From the NCBI GenBank assembly GCA_964019165.1, contig OZ025287.1, positions 8,482,149 to 8,546,148 of the forward strand: 64,000 bases of DNA, given 5' to 3'. Of this stretch, positions 63,617 to 64,000 are shown in pieces. The stretch's first letter is position 1. The number at the start of each line of letters is the position of its first letter. The notes beneath the pieces were generated by a model. That model did not search any database. It had not been told where the DNA came from and saw only the letters and a program-made list of their open reading frames with translations. The position numbers were made by a program, and so were the translations under genes. This DNA is from Mastigias papua. Lineage: Eukaryota > Cnidaria > Scyphozoa > Rhizostomeae > Mastigiidae.

Positions 63617-64000
<384 letters not shown>

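Overview
The window is animal nuclear DNA. Its genes have several short exons with GT-AG introns, and it holds a long satellite, fragments of non-LTR retrotransposons and very long microsatellites. Recognisable proteins (an ESCRT-I TSG101, a second UEV protein and an M1AP-like protein) place it in Metazoa. The AT-rich introns and the type of LINE remnants would suit a cnidarian or another early-branching marine invertebrate, but the sequence alone does not fix the species.

Layout: 1-19311 is one head-to-tail array of about 180 copies of a 107-bp satellite. Each unit carries two perfect 14-bp palindromes. The array is built from multi-unit blocks that recur at exact multiples of 107 bp. It fades into decayed monomers at 19312-19700. 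The regular 62-103 codon open frames in it are by-products of the repeat, not genes.

From 20.6 kb on, every gene I can support lies on the minus strand, so transcription runs from high to low coordinates. In that order they are: a doubtful three-exon model (62617-61019); an M1AP-like gene (60809-50648, 5' end not found); TSG101 (49127-39620, nine exons, 452 codons plus stop); and a second UEV gene (36740-20597, seven exons, 398 codons plus stop). The second gene has the same UEV exon pattern as TSG101, including exons of exactly 66 and 164 bp. After a charged linker and a coiled-coil exon it appears to end in a SAM domain instead of the TSG101 steadiness box. This UEV / coiled-coil / SAM protein, in tandem with TSG101, is the most interesting item in the window.

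The introns and spacers hold three LINE remnants between the coiled-coil and SAM exons, a further LINE tail in an M1AP intron, and an RLE-type LINE fragment. They also hold a 1.56-kb element with 13-bp CAGGGTGGCC-type terminal inverted repeats, a 263-bp TA-flanked MITE, three palindromic hairpin elements and many simple repeats: (CAT)n, (CAGN)n, (CAGC)n, (AT)n and a 76-bp minisatellite at the right edge. I saw no tRNA, rRNA, CRISPR or bacterial-type feature.
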